Positions 1-11,846 of a stretch of 64,000 bases of DNA are shown one piece after another; within the stretch, counting starts at the first letter, position 1, and each line of letters opens with the position of its first letter. The notes under the pieces are model-generated. The model was not told the DNA's origin and did not search any database. It saw only the letters and a program-made list of their open reading frames with translations. The stretch lies in the NCBI RefSeq assembly GCF_902686445.1, contig NW_025920103.1, forward strand, positions 4,758,783-4,822,782, read 5' to 3'. Source of the stretch: Sciurus carolinensis. Taxonomy: Eukaryota > Chordata > Mammalia > Rodentia > Sciuridae. The position numbers and the translations under genes were made by a program.

Positions 1-2
1 TG

Positions 3-93
3 GTGTACCTTAATGGCTACAACTTCTCCAAGCTGCCCTCCCACCTGGAGAGCAGGGCCAGCCTTCGACTGTACACCACACTTTTCTCGAAAG
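3..93 (+). CDS. Penultimate coding exon of an unidentified gene (partial)
   Basis: The frame from base 3 is open from the window edge and reads VYLNGYNFSKLPSHLESR and on to LYTTLFSK. It ends in phase 1 at a clear splice donor, AAG|GTGAGC, with the intron starting at 94. The next exon (from 186) begins with the two bases needed to complete the split codon, so the pair joins without a stop. The composition looks like a normal globular protein and not repeat-derived sequence. The upstream exons lie outside the window. I do not recognise the family. Confidence rests on the splice and phase agreement. Confidence 0.55.
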
Positions 94-185
94 GTGAGCT
101 GCAGGCTGGGGGGGAATACGGGGGCCAAGCCAAGGCCACCAAGCCCTCGGGATCCAACCCTGCCCTCCTTCCTCTTCCTCCGCAG

Positions 186-280
186 CTCTGGAGAATGTGG
201 AAGGGCCTCTTCCTCCAGGCAGAGAGGCAGCAGAGGATTTGCAGCAGGAGATCAATGCCCAGAGACAGGGTCTTGCCTGA
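186..280 (+). CDS. Terminal coding exon of the same unidentified gene
   Basis: A pyrimidine-rich tract rich in CTTCCTC precedes the acceptor CGCAG|CT at 181-186. Joined to the phase-1 donor at 93, the frame reads A, then LENVEGPLPPGREAAEDLQQ, EINAQRQGLA and a TGA stop at 278-280. The C-terminal tail is short, acidic and glutamine-rich. A GT after the stop (TAG|GTGGGT near 287) could be a further donor in the 3' UTR but is not needed. The 3' UTR would run downstream; an AATAAA at about 825-830 is one possible polyadenylation signal, unproven. Product unknown. Confidence 0.5.
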
Positions 281-685
281 TTGCCTAGGTGGGTCCCAAA
301 TATGTCATCCCCTTCCTTAACCTGCCAAGTGCTGGGGTAACAGACATGTCAAAGTGCCTGATTTTTCCTGGAGGATTTGATGTCAGTATCATATGCTTGT
401 CCTGGAGAATTTGATGTCAGTATCATATGCTTCTAATGTGGTCCTTTCCTAAGCTAGACCATGTCCATTTTCCCTTGTCAACAGTCAGTAAAGGCTTTTT
501 TGTTGTTTTGATGTATGCTTAAGATGAACATGATTTATGATGAGGCATTACTATTCATGATAGTCTAGGTGTGCGATCCACTCTGAGGGAATATTTTAAT
601 TTTGATAGTGTCCACTCTTTCAGGTCTAACACATTTTGGTGGAAGAAGTGATTATTCATTTTGTACTTAATTTTGTAAATAAGAC

Positions 686-778
686 ATAGTTTTTTTTTTC
701 TTTTGTGGGGCTGAAGGTTGAACCCAGGGCCTCCTACATGTTAGACAAGTGCTGTTCTATTGAACTGCATCTCCAGCA
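686..778 (-). mobile_element. ID-type SINE fragment
   Basis: The + strand reads poly-T, then GGGGCTGAAGGTTGAACCC, AGGGCCTCCTACATG and TTAGACAAGTGCT. This is the reverse complement of the tRNA-derived squirrel ID SINE body, with the B-box region seen as GTTGAACCC. It is diverged and has lost part of its 5' end. Confidence 0.7.
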
Positions 779-779
779 T

Positions 780-2530
780 CTAGCTCTTTTAGTTATCATA
801 AATTTTATGACCAGATAGAGTGATAATAAAATCACTTAGAAGTTCAACTCAATTTGGAACCATTCAAGCATTTGGGCCTCCAATAATGGTTTGTGATTTC
901 TAAAAGAAAAAGTAATTTTCCAAAACATAGCAGCATCTAAGATCATCTGTGGACTATGTTTTCCCAGTTTCTTCACTTCCTTCAGAGCTTTGTGGTGGCA
1001 ATTGACTTTTGTGTCCTTCTAACCTCTTCTGCTCACAAGGCATCATCCACTGTGGTTGCCAATCCTGTTTATCTTTTTTCTTCTCTTTGACTATTAGTCA
1101 AATGAACAATTTGAATCTATTACTGCCAAAGAGTATGAATAGAAATAAAAATAGGACACGGATTCTTTGGTATAAGTGATCTAGTCACAGTCAAAGTCCC
1201 TCTGTTGCGGAAACTCAGTTATGAGTTGAAATAGTCTCTAAAATGTTATTTTAGTGCAAAGTGATCGAGTTTTTAGAAGCCGCACCTAGTACCTAGTGAC
1301 TGCATAAAAATATAAGTTGACCTATGTGTGTTCTTATTTCAACATAAAATCTATAAATGTGGTGCTATCTTGAATCATATATTAGATTAAATGGTTTAAT
1401 TTTCTGTTAAAATACTTTTTGAATTAATAGTAAAATATAGAACTGGTTAGAATGTCAGTTAGCAACAATTATAATTGTATAAACAACAAAACATTTGAAA
1501 ACATATAACTATGTCTTAAGGATTTATTTTTGAGTAGTTTTTATCTTTATACAGAAATTGCAAAGAAAGTGCAATTTCCCAAGTAGCCTCATCCTCGTTT
1601 TTCTTTTGATATGATTTATGTGCACTGTCTCACATGGGTAATGTCCTAGAAAAGGTGTCATGAAGAACAAACACTAATATGCTATCACTAAGTGCAGTTG
1701 CATTTCCTTTGGATTCTTAGTTCTGCCTCTTCCTGTTCCAGGACCCCATCCAGGATCCCAAATGACACTCAGTTCCTGTCCCTATAGACTTCTCTTTGTG
1801 GTGAACAGTTTCTAAGACCTTCCTTGTTCTGATGACCTTAATAACATTGAGAAGAGCCTTTCAGGTACTGTTTACATTGTTCTCTATTGGGGTTTACTTT
1901 TTATTTTCATATTTATCCTGGGGCTATGGGTCTGTTAGATGCTGTTACAGAGGTGGACAGCATCTCTGTGATCTCAGGCCCCAAAGGGGAATATCCTGTT
2001 AGTACTGACTGTGCTCACCTGTGTGAGACAGGGCCTTTTAGGTTTCTCATTGGAAAGTTTCTGTCTCTTTGTGTCCACATTGTGATCTTCTGGAGGATGT
2101 CACCCTGCATAGCCTGTACATAAGGAACAGGGAGTTTGCTCCACCTCCTTGATTACTGAGTGTGTGCCCCAATTATCTGAAATTCTTCTGCACAAGTGGT
2201 TTTCACTCAACCCATTTATGTATCTATTCAGTTACTTATTTGTATCACTGTGGACATTGGATTGTTACCTTTTGCTGTTATTTATTATCCAAATCTGTAG
2301 TTCCTCATTTCTCAATTCATTCTCAATTTAACCTTTGGGATCTTTCCACTGGGATCTTTTTTTCCATTATCTCCTGTTGTTCTTTAGCATATTTTCTTAT
2401 TTTGTCCCAAAGTTCTTTCTGATACTTAAATGTTACCCTGGCTTTATAATTACTCTCTTGGTTCTAGTATCTGCCACTTCTTCAAAGAGCCCTGACTCCT
2501 TGGATTAGAGAATGATATGAAAATCTTATT
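780..2530. other. Single-copy AT-rich intergenic DNA
   Basis: I see no convincing exon, RNA gene or recognisable repeat. Short open frames such as 1,887-2,123 and 2,162-2,422 have no splice or codon features that set them apart from chance. It lies between the 3' end of the first gene and a MEN SINE. Confidence 0.5.
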
Positions 2531-2532
2531 TC

Positions 2533-2735
2533 TGGCTGGGTATGGTGGCACACACCCGTAATCCCAGTGGCTTGGGAGGTTGAGGCAGAAGGCTTACAAG
2601 TTCAAAGTGAGGCCCTAAGCAAGTTAGACCCTATCTCTAAATAAAGTAGCAAAAAGGGTTGGGGTGTGGCTTAGTGGTTAAGCACCCCTGGGTTCAATTC
2701 CTGGTACCAAAATAAATAAATAAATAAATTAATTA
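2533..2735 (+). mobile_element. MEN-type composite SINE (B1-like + ID-like)
   Basis: It starts with a 7SL/Alu-B1-like part (GCTGGGTATGGTGGCACAC, then AATCCCAGTGGCTTGGGAGG and TTGAGGCAGAAGG). At about 2,659 it passes into a tRNA/ID-like part (GGTTGGGGTGTGGCTTAGTG ending in TTCAATTCCTGGTACC) and an AAATAAATAAAT tail. This two-part design is the hallmark of the squirrel MEN family and is the best taxonomic clue in the window. Confidence 0.85.
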
Positions 2736-2809
2736 ATAATACACAAATTTCTATAAAAAACTTTCATCTGGCAATTAAATGTGCACATTGCATTTTTTAG
2801 AATGATGTT

Positions 2810-2850
2810 TTATATATATGTATGTTTATACATATATATATATATATATT
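2810..2850. repeat. (TA)n microsatellite
   Basis: An impure TATATA/TATGTA tract, followed directly by the tail of a minus-strand SINE. Confidence 0.8.
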
Positions 2851-2854
2851 TTTA

Positions 2855-2990
2855 CTTTCTTATTTATTTATTTATTTATAGCTGCTGATGGACATGATTC
2901 CTTTATTTTCATGAGGTGGTGAGGCTCAAACTCTGAGCATCACAGGATCTAGGTGAGTTCTCTGCCACTGAGCTACACCCCCAACTCCTG
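2855..2990 (-). mobile_element. ID-type SINE
   Basis: The + strand shows a TTTATTTATTTATTTATAG tail, a linker (GCTGATGGACATGATTCC) and a degraded ID body ending CTGCCACTGAGCTACACCCC. The linker between tail and body recurs in other SINEs here (22,835; 27,200; 48,970), which suggests a subfamily-specific 3' extension. Confidence 0.75.
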
Positions 2991-3464
2991 CCCATTGCAT
3001 CCAGTGATTTTATTTTTTATCTGTTTCATCTCCTGATTTTATTAACTAGCACAAGGCCTGCAAGATGAGGGATTTAGTCTCATTCCTCTGATATTTTAGC
3101 TTAAAAGATGTGATTGCCATAACCTAGCTTAAGTACCAACTACATATTTAAATTTATTCCTTTCCAAAGATCTCCATTCTCGGGGTAGCTGAAGTATAAT
3201 ATCAACAGGATTATAATTACCTACAGATTGTGAGATCAGGACCTGCTTTTCCTTCCAGGCCATGTCCAATCACTGTCAATACATATATGGTAAAACCAGT
3301 TTGCTTGTACAAGAGCATTTCCCTTTCAACCAGTCACAGCACTGTCAATATCCTGGTTTAGTATTAGTTATGTAAAACAATGCCACTTAAGGAAACTGGG
3401 TGAAGAGTACACAAAATGTATTATTTTACCAACTTCCTGGAAGATTTTAATTATTTTAAAAAAG

Positions 3465-3665
3465 TATTTTACTTTATTTTGTGGTGATGGGGTTTGACCC
3501 CAGGGCCTCCCTCACGTTACCAGGGCTCCCTCCACCACTGAGCAACATCCCAAGCCCTTTTTACTTTGAGATTTTCATTAAGCTTCCCAGGCAGGTTTCC
3601 CAAGCATGTGACCCTCCTGCCTTAACCTCCCAGAGTAGCTCATATTAGAGGTGTGTACCACCACA
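3465..3665 (-). mobile_element. MEN-type composite SINE
   Basis: It reads in reverse order: ID part (GATGGGGTTTGACCCCAGGG to CCACTGAGCAACATCCCAAG), then a B1-like part (CCTCCTGCCTTAACCTCCCA to GTGTGTACCACCAC). It lies about 175 bp before the tandem array. Confidence 0.75.
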
Positions 3666-3839
3666 AAATGTTTTAAAAATCTAAATTAAAATGTTCCTTG
3701 TAGGAAAGAACAAGAGGAGAAAAACACAAAAAGTGAAAAAGAAAATAGGAATGGACTTAGAAGAGAGTTTGGAATCACCTGACCAATGGAGGACATCTGT
3801 CAAGGGAATTGTGTCACTCCATGGAAAGAATGAAGGGTT

Positions 3840-6800
3840 TGATATAATAGCTGCCCTGTGACTTTTAAGATTAAGGTAATATCCATACTGTAACATCTAA
3901 AGCTAATTTATATCATCTCTGTGGCCCTTCACATCAATGAAATATCAGTGCTATTGCACGTTAAACTAATAATAGCTGTCCCATGGTCTTTAATATTGAA
4001 GTAATCTCCACACTATAGCATCTTATACATATGTATTTGCTGTCCTGTGGCCTTTCATATAAATATGGTATCTGTTATGTGGCATCTAAAACTGATATAA
4101 TAGCTGCAAGTGGCATTCCACACTAATATAATGTTCATACTGTAGCAGATAATGCTAATGTAGTATTTTTCCAGTGGACGTAATACTCATATAATCTCCA
4201 TAGTAGTGCATTTATACTTGATAAATAGCTGCCCCACGGCCTTTCAGAGTTATATAATATCTATAATATATAATCTAAAACTAATGTAATAACATCTTAA
4301 ACTATTGTAACAGTTGGTCTGTGAACTTTAATAATAATGTACTGTCCATACTAGAGCATCTAAATTCAATATAATACCTGACTTTTGGCTTAGTGCTAAT
4401 ATAATATCCATAGTGTAGCATCTAAAACTAATAAAACAATTTCCATGTGGCCTATGATAAGCGTATGATATCCATATCATAGCATCTAAAACTAGTATAA
4501 TAACTTCCCTGAGGCCTTTAACTTTAATATAATAGCAATAATGTGTTCCCAGAAACTAATATAATAGTTGTCCTGTGACCTTTAATGGTAATATAATATC
4601 TACACTACAGTATCAAAAACTGCTGTTATAGCTGCTTTGTGGCCTTTCATATTAATATACTATGCATATTGTGGCCTCTAAAACTAGTATGATAGCTTCC
4701 ATATGACCTTCAATACAAATTGAGATGCACTGTGGTACTGAAATATTATAATGGATGCTCTGTGATCTTTAATACTAATGATATCCATTCTCTAAAATCT
4801 AAAGCTAATAGAATAGGTATTATATTCTTTGGTCTTTAATACTAAAGATGTCCATTCTGTGCAATTTAAAACTAATGTAATAGTTGTCCTGTGGCTTTAA
4901 AAGTACTATAATATTCATTCCATAGTATCAAAGATTAATATAAGAGCTGAGTTGTGGCATTTATATGAACTAAATATCCATACTATAGCATTCAATACTA
5001 ATATAATAGCTGCTTTACTGTATTTTACAGTAGTATTATATACGTAATGTACCATTTCAGTCTAAGGTCCTATGGATCTTAAAATTAACGTACTATACAA
5101 ACTGTCTCATCTCATCTAATGTAATAGATGCCTCTGTGTCCTTTACTACTAAAATAATGTCCTTCAATAACACTGACATCCAATATATTTGCCTCTAATA
5201 CTAATATAATGTCCATACTGAAGTGTCTAATGTGAATATAATAACTATCCTGCAGCCCTTAATACTTATGTGATATCCATTACATAGCCTCTATAACTAA
5301 ACTGATGTAATAGCTGACCTGTGACCCTTGATATTGCTGTAATAGCCAGACTACAGAATCTCATACTAATATATTAGCTGCCTGTGACCTTTAAACTAAT
5401 AGGCTAACTATCCTACAGCTTCTCAAGTTAGCATTATAGATGCCATGTGTTCTTTAAAGTTAACTTAATATCCAATATGATAGCATGTCTACCTAATATA
5501 ATAGGTGCCCTGTGGACTTAAACATTAATATAATATCTATAATATGCCATCTTAATACCATCTATATCCTGTGCCCTTAGTACTAATATTATATCCATGC
5601 TATAGAATCTAAAACTAGTATAAGACTTGACTTGTGGCCTTTAATGTTAAAATGATAAATGTATTGCATTCTTTAAAATTAATACAATACCTGTCCTGTG
5701 GCCTCTGATATTTATGTAATATCCATAATATAGCATCTAAAATTAATATAATAGCTGTCCTGTGACTATTAATATTCATACAATATCCATGCCATAAAAT
5801 CTAAAACTATTGTAATAACTGACCTGTATCCTTTTGTAGAAAAATAATATCCATACCTAACATCTCAAGCAAATAGAATAGCTGCCCTGTGGCTATGAAT
5901 AGTAATGTAATATCTGTATTACAGCATCTTAAACTAATAGAGTGGTTACCTTGGGCCTTTGATATTAATGTAGTATCCATGCTATAGAATCAAAACCTAA
6001 TATAAAATGTGGTATGTAGCCTTTAGTTAATGTAATATCTCTACTTAAACAGTTTATACTAATGTAATATATGTCCTGTAACCTTATATCCTAATATGAT
6101 ATCCATATTATTGCATCCAAGACTAACATAATAGCTGACATTTGAATTTTACTATTAATATAACATGTTTATTATACAGTGTAAAAGTAACATAATATCT
6201 GTCCTCTGGCTTTCATTATTAATTTAAATTCATACCTCAGCATCTAAAACTAATAGCTTCCCTGTGGCCTTTAATGCTAATGTAATATTCATATTATAGC
6301 ATGCACAACTAATGTAATAGCTTCTCTTTGCCTTTTAATATTAATAAAATCTTCATAGAATAGCATCTGAAACTAATATCATTGCTGCTAGACTTCAATG
6401 TTAGTCAAATACCCATTCTCTGGCCTCTAACTCTAATATAGCAACTGCCCTCTGGCCCTTATTCTTGATATGATATCCATATTACATCATGGAAAATTGA
6501 TAGTTGGTCTGTGCCTTTAACATTAATACATGCATATTGTCACATGTAACACTAATAAAATAGCTGTGTTGTGATCTTCAATACCAATATAATGCCCATA
6601 CTATAATATAAATATAACAACTGCCCTGTAGCTTTTAATATGGATATAGTATGCATACTGTAGCATCTTACATTAATATATGACCTGTGGCCTTTAATAG
6701 TAATATATAGCCAGACATTAGTACCTCAAACTGATGAAATAGCTGTCTTTGATCTCTAACATCAATGTAATACCCATACTTTGCTATCTAAAGATTAATA

Positions 6801-9071
6801 TAATAGCTGCCATATATCTTTTTACACTAATATTGTACACAGAGAATAACATTGAAAATTAATATAATGGCTGTCTTCTGACCTTTGCATTAAAGTGATA
6901 TTGATGCAATATCATAGCTCATATAGTAGTTGAACTTTGGCCTTTAGTATTAATATAACATGTATACTACAGCATCTTGTACTAATATATTATCTGTCCT
7001 GTGGCCTTTAATATTAATATAAAATCCATGTATAATCATATAATCCAATGTCTGTTCTGTGACTTTAAATAATATGTAATATACTTCTTAAACTAATGTG
7101 ATAACTGTCATATGGACTTCAGTATTAATGTAACATTTATACTATAGCATCATGGCTGAACTGTGATATTTAATATTAACATAACCATCTAAAGTAAAGA
7201 ATGGTTTTCCTTTGTTCATTTTTAGTTTTTGTTACCAGGAATTGAACTCCTGAACCACATTTTTTGCTCTTTTTTGTTTATTATTCTTTTTTTTCAGACA
7301 GGGTCTTGTGAAGTTACTTAGGACTTAGCTAAGCTGCTTAAGCTGACTTTGAACTTGTGATCCTCCTGCCTTAGCCTCCTGAGCCACTGGGGTTACAGAC
7401 CTGTGCCACTGCATCCATCTATGCTGTATGCTTTTATAACTAGTATTATAGCCACACAGTGACTTTTAATACTAATATAATATATGATCTATACCATCTA
7501 ATAGTGATATGATAGCTGCCCTAAAGTCTTTAATAGTAATATATTCATACCATAGTATCTACAATTAATGTAATATGTACCCAGGGCCTTATACTAGCAT
7601 GATATCAATACTATATCATTGAATATTAGTATAATAGCTGCCCTTTGGACTTATATGCTAAAATAATATCCACATTGTAGCATTTTAAACAAACAAAACT
7701 GAATGTATGACTGATGAAATATGTGTACTATAGCATATTAAAATACTGTAAGAGATGCCCTGTGGCATTTTAATATTAGTATGAATACATATTGTGACCT
7801 TAAAAGCTGAAGAAATAGCTGCCTTGTGGCCTTTTAATGCTACATAATATCCATACAGTAGCATCTAAAACTCATAAAATAGCTGACCTGTGGTCTTTAT
7901 GACTAATGAAATATGCATAAGGCAGCCTATAATTGCTATCCTGTGGCATTTAATATTAATATTATATCCACAATGTGACCTCTAAAACTAATATTACAGT
8001 TGTTCTGTGGCCTTTAATATTAAAAATGTATCAAAACTTGCTCTCTGAACATGAAATAGTAGTTGCTCTATAAACTTTTAATACTATACTATATAGTACA
8101 TCCATTCTATAGCAATTAGAGTTAATATAATAGCTTGCCTATGACCATATTAATATGATAGCCAATCTAAAATAATGTAATTGCTCCCTTGTGACCTATA
8201 ATACTTACATGATATGCAAACTATGGCATCTACAACTAATAAGATAGCAGTCTACTGGCTATTAACACTTTTGTAATGTATATATTCTTAAGTAATATAG
8301 TAACTGCTTTGTTGTCTTTAATGCTAATATATTATTCATCATATAAACTCTAAAACTAATACTATAGCTGCCCTGTGAACTTTATTATTAATAAACTATC
8401 CATACTGTAGCATCTAAGAGAGACATAAGAGCTAAATTGTGGCTGTTGATATTGAATTAATATCCACACCATAACATGTAAAGCTAATAACTGCTTTGTA
8501 GTTTTACTATTATCAAGACATCCATAATATAGCATGTAAAATTAGTATGCTAGATTTTCTGGAGCCTTTAATGTTAATATAATATACATGACATAGCATC
8601 CAAAACTAATGAAATAGCTACCTGACAGCCTTTCACACTAAAGTGATAATCCATGTTTCATGTGTACTATGCTTAATTATTAATGTCATTTCCATACTAT
8701 AAGAAAAGAAACTAATATAATATATGACCTATGGCTTTTAATGCTAATAACCACCTAAAGCTAATATAACAGCTGCCACATGCCCTTTAATAATAACATA
8801 ATAAAATATCCATAGTTTAGCAAGTAAAATTAATATAACTTTTTTGAGTTATGATACTATTTTGATATCACTATGTAGCATGTAAAATTAATATCATTGC
8901 TTCCCTGTGGTCTTTTGTCTAAATATGATATCCATACTATAACATCCAAATCTAATATAAAGTCTGCCTTGTACATTTGTAGAAAATGATAATCCATTTT
9001 ACATGCTTGTGGCCTTATTGGGAACATAATGTCCATATTATAGCCTCAAAGCTTGATAAAATTGCTGCCTG
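3840..9071. repeat. AT-rich tandem array, block I (about 64-66 bp unit)
   Basis: About 5.2 kb of head-to-tail, strongly diverged units. Each unit has the same word order: GCATCTAAAACTAATATAAT, then AGCTGCCCTGTGGCCTTTAA, then TATTAATATAATATCCATAC, then TATA. Cleanly measured spacings of the GCATCTAAAAC word are 64 bp (4,418 to 4,482) and again 64 bp (5,735 to 5,799). By length the block holds roughly 75-80 units, not individually counted. Only a MEN SINE at about 7,205-7,420 interrupts it. There is no coding frame. Divergence between neighbouring units is high, so the array is old or no longer being homogenised. Whether it matches a named satellite cannot be decided without a repeat library. 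Confidence 0.9.
7205..7420 (-). mobile_element. MEN-type SINE inside the tandem array
   Basis: The ID part (TTGTTACCAGGAATTGAACTCC) is followed by the B1-like part (CAGACAGGGTCTTGTGAAG to CACTGGGGTTACAGACCTG). Array units resume immediately after. No clean target-site duplication was seen. Confidence 0.75.
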
Positions 9072-9224
9072 GTCAATATCCACTCTGCTTGCCGAATCTT
9101 CACATGTGTTCAGAAGGCATTTATCAGACTCTATTGCAGGCACTCTAAAGAGCAAGGAAGTATCTAATAAAGCCCCTTCATGGAGCTTATGCTTCTAGAA
9201 AGACAGAGGTGAGTAGTGGGTGAA
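9072..9224. other. Unique DNA at the edge of array block I
   Basis: Array periodicity stops abruptly after GCTGCCTGG at 9,071. The next 150 bp are ordinary single-copy sequence of normal GC content, with no gene evidence. Confidence 0.4.
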
Positions 9225-9410
9225 TCACCAATTAGGTCAGTGCTTTACCACTGAGCTGCTTCCCCAGCCCTGATCTCTATTAATTATTATTTTAGATGGG
9301 ACTCCCTAAAATGCCCAGTCTGACCTTGGACTTGGAATACTTCTGTCTCAGCTTCCTGAGTCACTGGGATTTACACCAATACCACCATGACCAGTTGGAA
9401 ATATTTGTAA
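9225..9410 (-). mobile_element. Truncated MEN-type SINE
   Basis: It keeps the 5' half of the ID part (TTTACCACTGAGCTGCTTCC) and the B1-like part (TCTCAGCTTCCTGAGTCACT). It is the first of three consecutive same-strand MEN copies. Confidence 0.7.
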
Positions 9411-9477
9411 GTCATGTTTACTAAGTAAAACTTATGTAGAATATAATTTGCCAATTTTAGTGTTGAGTTCTATGATT

Positions 9478-9660
9478 TTTTTTGGTACTGGGGATTAAAC
9501 ACAGGGTTCTCTATCACTGAACTACATCCCCAACACTTTTTATTTTTTATTCTGAGATAGGATCTCAATACGTTGATGAGACTGGCCTTCAAATTCTCAG
9601 TCCTTCTTTCTCAGTCTCTCAAGTGGCTGGGATTACAGGCATGTGCCACTGCATGGGTCC
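9478..9660 (-). mobile_element. MEN-type SINE
   Basis: TTTTTTTTGGTACTGGGGA starts the reversed ID part. The B1-like part ends GGGATTACAGGCATGTGCCA. Second of three in a row. Confidence 0.8.
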
Positions 9661-9694
9661 TACATGATATTTTCTTAATGAGGTCTCTTCTCTT

Positions 9695-9885
9695 TTTCCA
9701 ACTACACTACTGGAAATTGAACCCAGGGACAGTGTACCACTGTGCTACATCTCTACCTGTTTTTACTTGTTTATTTTGAGGCAGGGTTTCCTAAATTGCT
9801 GAGGCTGATCTTGAACTTGCAATCCTTTTGCCTCAGCCTGCTGAGTGACTGGGATTACAGGTGTGTGTCCCTGTGCCAAGCTAAA
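9695..9885 (-). mobile_element. MEN-type SINE
   Basis: The ID part (GGAAATTGAACCCAGGGACA) is followed by the B1-like part (CTGGGATTACAGGTGTGTG). Third of three in a row, all in the same orientation. Confidence 0.8.
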
Positions 9886-10114
9886 ATTACTAATATTATG
9901 ATTTTTAATCTTTTTTGATTTTATCTGTTGCATAAGCAATTCATTTTATTTATCTATTGTGAAGGTGGAAAAAACATTTCTATAAAAATGGCATAATATA
10001 TTATTAACAACTAGAAACAACTCAAGCGTATAGAATGAATAAGTAAGCATCAGAATCATATACAACAAATAAAAAGGCAAATGTGGAAAAAAGTAGATTC
10101 ATGATTTTTTATTT

Positions 10115-10205
10115 ATGTTGTTTTTATGTGGTGCTGGGAATAAAACCCAGGGCCTCATGTGTATTAGGCAAGCAGTCTACCACTGAGCTACACCCTCAGC
10201 CCTTA
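10115..10205 (-). mobile_element. ID-type SINE
   Basis: GTGGTGCTGGGAATAAAACC followed by GGGCCTCATGTGTATTAGGC and ACCACTGAGCTACACCCTCA: a complete reversed ID body. Confidence 0.8.
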
Positions 10206-10279
10206 TGATATTTTTTGCATTAATAAAATGACAGTAGTAAAACTCCTAATAATATTTATCCATTTTTAGTTGCCAGGGG

Positions 10280-10383
10280 ATCTTTATTTTTATTTATTTA
10301 TTAATGTATGGTGCTGAGAATGGAACCCAGGGCCTCACACATACTAGGCAAGCACTCTGCCACTGAGCCACAACCCTAGCCCC
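10280..10383 (-). mobile_element. ID-type SINE
   Basis: TTTATTTATTAATGTATGGT leads into GTGCTGAGAATGGAACCCAG and CTGCCACTGAGCCACAACCC. Confidence 0.8.
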
Positions 10384-10389
10384 TATTCA

Positions 10390-11840
10390 TTGATTTTTGC
10401 AAAGAACTTTGTGTGTTTGAAAGGTTAAAATTTGAAGTCATACTTTACTATTTTTTCTTTAACTTAGTAGATTGTTATTTTAAAGGTGAAGATGTAGCAT
10501 AGAAAGGAGGTACCATAAATTTCTTAACAACTAGGCCAGTTTGATGATAACTCTGTGGTGCTCTAGGCAGCAAAACAGATGATGCATCCTCTCAAGCTGG
10601 CTGTCTGGAAGTGAAGTTTCAACACCCTAATTGCTAGTGCGACTTCACTCCAAAGAAAACAATTCAAAGGCTTCCCATTTTGCTTCAATGAAATAGCCTT
10701 TTGTATCTCAGTCTTTTGAAGTCAGCCTGACCTACCTCTATTACCACGCCACAGTTAAAGTCAGATTTTCTTACAAGATCTTTTATCGTAATGAAGAACA
10801 CAGATTTATTGAACCTTACATTACAGGATGCCGCAGATGCCTGAAGAAGATGGTTGATATTAAACAACAAGCACTTTAATGTTAAATGAAAACAGAAATG
10901 CAGATATTGCTGGTGAAGATATTCTGCATTTTCTTTTAGGGCATGTTCTGTGATAGGATGGGTGAATTATTTTAGAGTTTTGATTTCCTTCTTACATGAT
11001 TTATGGTTAGAAAAACAGGAAGGCATTTATTTTATTTAATTTTTTGCAGTATTGGGTGCTCTACCTAGCTCTTCAGGACAGTGGGCAGGTGCTCTACTGC
11101 TGAGCTACATCCCAGTCCCAAGGTGTTTTTTAAACTGTGGTCAGGAAAAAAGACTGCTATGGATTTGGTATACATGTATGCTTTAAATAAGATAACTGTC
11201 TTTATAGTTACATTTTGGAAATTTTATTATTTTAACATCTCTACATCTGCCCTAAAATATCTTTAAAATGTAATCATATCCAATTTTGTATTGAGGGAAA
11301 GCCACATTCACATACTGTTGGATTTTAAGATTAATTTGTAAGCTAATTTATCAATCATGAAAACAGGGTTAAGCTCATCAGTCATGAATATGTTGTTAAA
11401 ACTTTGTAATTTAAACCTATGGAAAGATGTTTTACTTTATTTTTTTCCTTTTAGCATATCAGTCTCTATACAGCAATATAGACATGACACTTGACTGGTA
11501 CACTTTTAAGAATTACATTGGGAAAGGGACACTACACTTTTTTAACAATGCCCCCCTTTGTTTTTTCTTTTATTTAACAAATAAAAGGTAAAAAATGAAA
11601 TGTGACAGTTTTGAAATATGAAAGAGTGTATTTAATATAAACTAGTTTTCAGAACCTGTTAAAATAATGAGCTGAGGAGATTCCTGGTGGACACACAGGA
11701 CTTGTCTATCTTTTGATTGCAGTTTAATAATTTTCTGATTGAATTACAATCATAGCAATGTTGCATTTTAATCGCATGCATACATTTGGTTAACCAAACT
11801 AATGCCTTTAAATCACAGTTTGATATTTGCTAATACATAA
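10390..11840. other. Unique AT-rich DNA with a small ID SINE remnant
   Basis: Mostly single-copy. A degraded minus-strand ID body lies at about 11,035-11,118 (ACTGCTGAGCTACATCCCAG). Short open frames at 10,685-10,870 and 11,081-11,266 carry no splice or family signal and look like chance. Confidence 0.45.
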
Positions 11841-11846
11841 CCTGAT

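Noticed and set aside
3840..9071. CRISPR-like array (regular repeats and spacers)
   Set aside because: The units are diverged along their whole length with no constant repeat and unique spacer, and the DNA is mammalian.
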